A DNA stretch of 64,000 nucleotides, taken from assembly GCA_009617715.1 (NCBI GenBank), contig VTFK01000226.1, positions 186,001-250,000 on the forward strand, in the 5' to 3' direction. This document shows positions 62,193-64,000 of the stretch, in pieces. The notes beneath the pieces were generated by a model, which was not told the origin of the DNA, did not search any database, and saw only the letters and a list, made by a program, of their open reading frames with translations. Each line of letters begins with the position of its first letter. Positions within the stretch are counted from its first letter, which is position 1. The stretch is from Plectrocnemia conspersa. Taxonomy: Eukaryota; Arthropoda; Insecta; Trichoptera; Polycentropodidae. A program made the position numbers and the translations under genes.

Positions 62193-63272
62193 CAGTAAAC
62201 CCCCCCTATAGCGAAGTTTCCTATAGCGTATACGGCAGTCCCTCCTATAGTGTAGTTTTTGTTCCTGTTTATTCCTTGACTTCGCTAGACGTATTCTGTG
62301 ACAGGCGTTCATCACAATACAGTAAGAAAATATTTCTTTTTGTATAGCTATGGAAAAAATTATGATGATGTAAATCAATGTACAGGTTTTTTTTATACTT
62401 TCAATCATTCTATTTTTTTTTATAATAAAACTATTTAATTATGTAATGCATATCTAATACAAATCTAAAAAAATATCAATGAATCATAAAATACATTTAG
62501 ATATATGATATAAGACACTTTATATCCAACATTCAAATTTTAGTGCATTTAAAAAAATACGTAATCTTTCTAAAGTTAGCTAATTTTTTATTTAAAAATT
62601 TAAATGCAAAATCTTTGTAAATATAATAATTTATTCAATACGATTGTTCCACAGAGCAATCTGTAAATTGAAAAAACAATTAGAAAAATGTCAAGCGCCA
62701 TATTATAAAATTTGAGATGAAATGCAATACAGAAGATAATAAAGAAAATTATCCCGTTATTAATGAAAGTGGTGATGAAATTAAGGTATTAAAAAGGTCT
62801 CGATGGAACGTGATATTAGATGACACCGACAGTGATTAAATACATAATTACACGATTTGAGATGTTTAACATTATTGTTTGTTTTTAATATAATTAATAG
62901 GTTTTTATTAATATCCTAAAATAAAACATACTACAGAAAAAGTTTACTAATTTATATTTACTTTTTATTATTTATTCATTGTAGGTTTACGCATTTTAAA
63001 AAATAGCTCAAAAAACTGTTCTGTTTGACTCCCCTGGCACTCGCATAATCAATGACATTCTTTGCATGCGTGTCGCAGTAAGAACATAGGGCATGTGCTC
63101 TTGTTTAAAAACTAAAACAAGGTAATTTAATACATAAAAATGAAAAAAAATTTGATTTGCTGATTTTGTTAAATTCACAAAATACATTGAAAGAACCTAA
63201 TCTCAAATTTTGTATGGGTGCCTAGTCCCCTATAACGAAGTCACAATCTCTACGCTATAAGGGGGTCGACTG
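62193..63272. mobile_element. Larger pogo-like element (1080 bp)
   Basis: The left end CAGTAAACCCCCCCTATAGC and the reversed right end CAGTCGACCCCCTTATAGC are flanked by TA on both sides. Repeated TATAGCG(A/T) motifs occur at the left (TATAGCGAAG, TATAGCGTAT, TATAGTGTAG) and TATAACGAAG at the right. A possible remnant of coding sequence lies at 62684-62839. Probably an internally deleted relative of a pogo/Tigger transposon. Confidence 0.8.
62684..62839 (+). pseudogene. Possible C-terminal remnant of the element's protein
   Basis: An open run after a TAG reads 51 residues, including MKCNTEDNKENYPVINE, then SGDEIKVLKRSRWN and the end VILDDTDSD before TAA. The acidic tail and balanced composition look like genuine protein, unlike the surrounding AT-rich frames. 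Its position inside the inverted repeats suggests the C-terminus of a transposase; I cannot match the family. Confidence 0.35.
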
Positions 63273-63274
63273 TA

Positions 63275-64000
63275 TATAGTGTTATAAGAATAACTTAACT
63301 GTGCTAATTTAAATGTGTTTTTGCTATATAATGGTACTTAGTTAATTAAAATATTATTTGTATGTGTTATAAATATTTTTTTAACGTATTGCTTCTCTTT
63401 TACAGGTTGATCACACATTAAACACATTTTGAGCATAGAAAATGTACCAACTGACCAATGCATCTGTTAATCGGTGGTGTTTTGTGATTAAACTCGGTGA
63501 ATGTTGTATGTATGTATTTGTAAGTCACGTTACTTACAAGACTTGGTGACTCAAGTGAATAATTTACGTAGTGATCAATAAAAACAACAAGACATTGTTA
63601 TATAAATGCCATTTACATTTAGCAATATTAATAACTTAATAATTTAAAAAAGAACGTTTCTAACAATTTTCATCAGTATATAAAAATAAATAAAAATATT
63701 TATGTATACATATGTATATGTTTACAATTACTCAATACATTATACACAACACGTGCTTGCTAATTGTATTAAAGAAGGATCGTTAGATGTAAACAATTAT
63801 TTTTCCTGATGTTATACGAGTATGTGTTAAAAATGTGCATATTTTAAAGCATCGGTAACGTTTGTGTATTCAAGCCCCGTTTGTCGTTTGAGTAATAGTT
63901 ACCACAGATTTTAATTCTGTTTAGTAATCAATATGGTCAGTTTTTCGTTTGATATTGTGCCAATCGTAGTTTTGGGGCTTGAATGAGTAAACGTTTCCGA
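63275..64000. other. AT-rich stretch at the right edge
   Basis: An acceptor-like tctcttttacag lies at 63405 before GTTGATCAC. No exon could be supported. Confidence 0.4.

Noticed and set aside
63394..63420. Acceptor-like tctcttttacag downstream of Arf6
   Set aside because: No following open frame or recognisable exon; Arf6 already ends with a normal stop and a polyadenylation signal.

Overview
The window looks like nuclear DNA from an insect (order not resolved). It is AT-rich with scattered CpG-rich islands, and it carries one spliced gene with GT-AG introns as short as 64 and 74 bp. Many degraded insect-type DNA transposons are present. No bacterial-style operon, CRISPR array, rRNA or tRNA was found. 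Apart from the gene at the right end, long open reading frames are absent; the longest unexplained one is 159 codons and resembles no family I recognise.

The one secure gene is Arf6 (the Arf51F type in flies), on the + strand at 57179-61189. It has four coding exons, 57179-57260, 60606-60761, 60836-60982 and 61047-61189, which join to exactly 175 codons plus stop, the normal Arf6 length. An acceptor at 57149-57150 shows that a further upstream 5'UTR exon exists; I could not place it. All three coding introns are phase 1.

The remaining 57 kb is intergenic, or possibly intronic, DNA rich in transposon relics. I see: two decayed IS630/Tc1/mariner transposase pseudogenes on the - strand (10.9-11.4 kb, 19.6-20.2 kb); four copies of a ~1.07 kb TWA-flanked non-autonomous element (11.4, 21.0, 48.0, 51.9 kb); three copies of a pogo-like ~440 bp MITE (24.9, 54.6, 57.8 kb) and a larger pogo-like element (62.2-63.3 kb); TTAA-flanked MITEs (23.9, 32.6, 43.0 kb); hAT-like MITEs with 8 bp duplications (7.5, 39.5 kb); a 2.2 kb mariner-ended foldback (35.6-37.8 kb); a LINE endonuclease fragment interrupted by a hAT MITE (39.3-39.9 kb); and several smaller inverted-repeat families. 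Several are nested, which gives relative ages.

Between the transposons lie CpG-rich, apparently low-copy islands (about 3.5, 16.7, 17.7-18.1, 22.7-23.3, 29.1-29.7, 30.0-30.7, 31.3-31.7, 34.3-35.0, 38.2-38.6, 44.0, 45.4-46.2, 49.7-49.9, 53.6-53.9 and 56.6-56.9 kb). These are candidates for promoters, untranslated exons or conserved regulatory DNA. One (17676-17856) has acceptor and donor sites but no open frame. Another (near 3.5 kb, - strand) has a protein-like reading frame. I found no convincing new multi-gene system; the interest lies in the transposon archaeology, the island distribution and the symmetric Arf6 exon structure.
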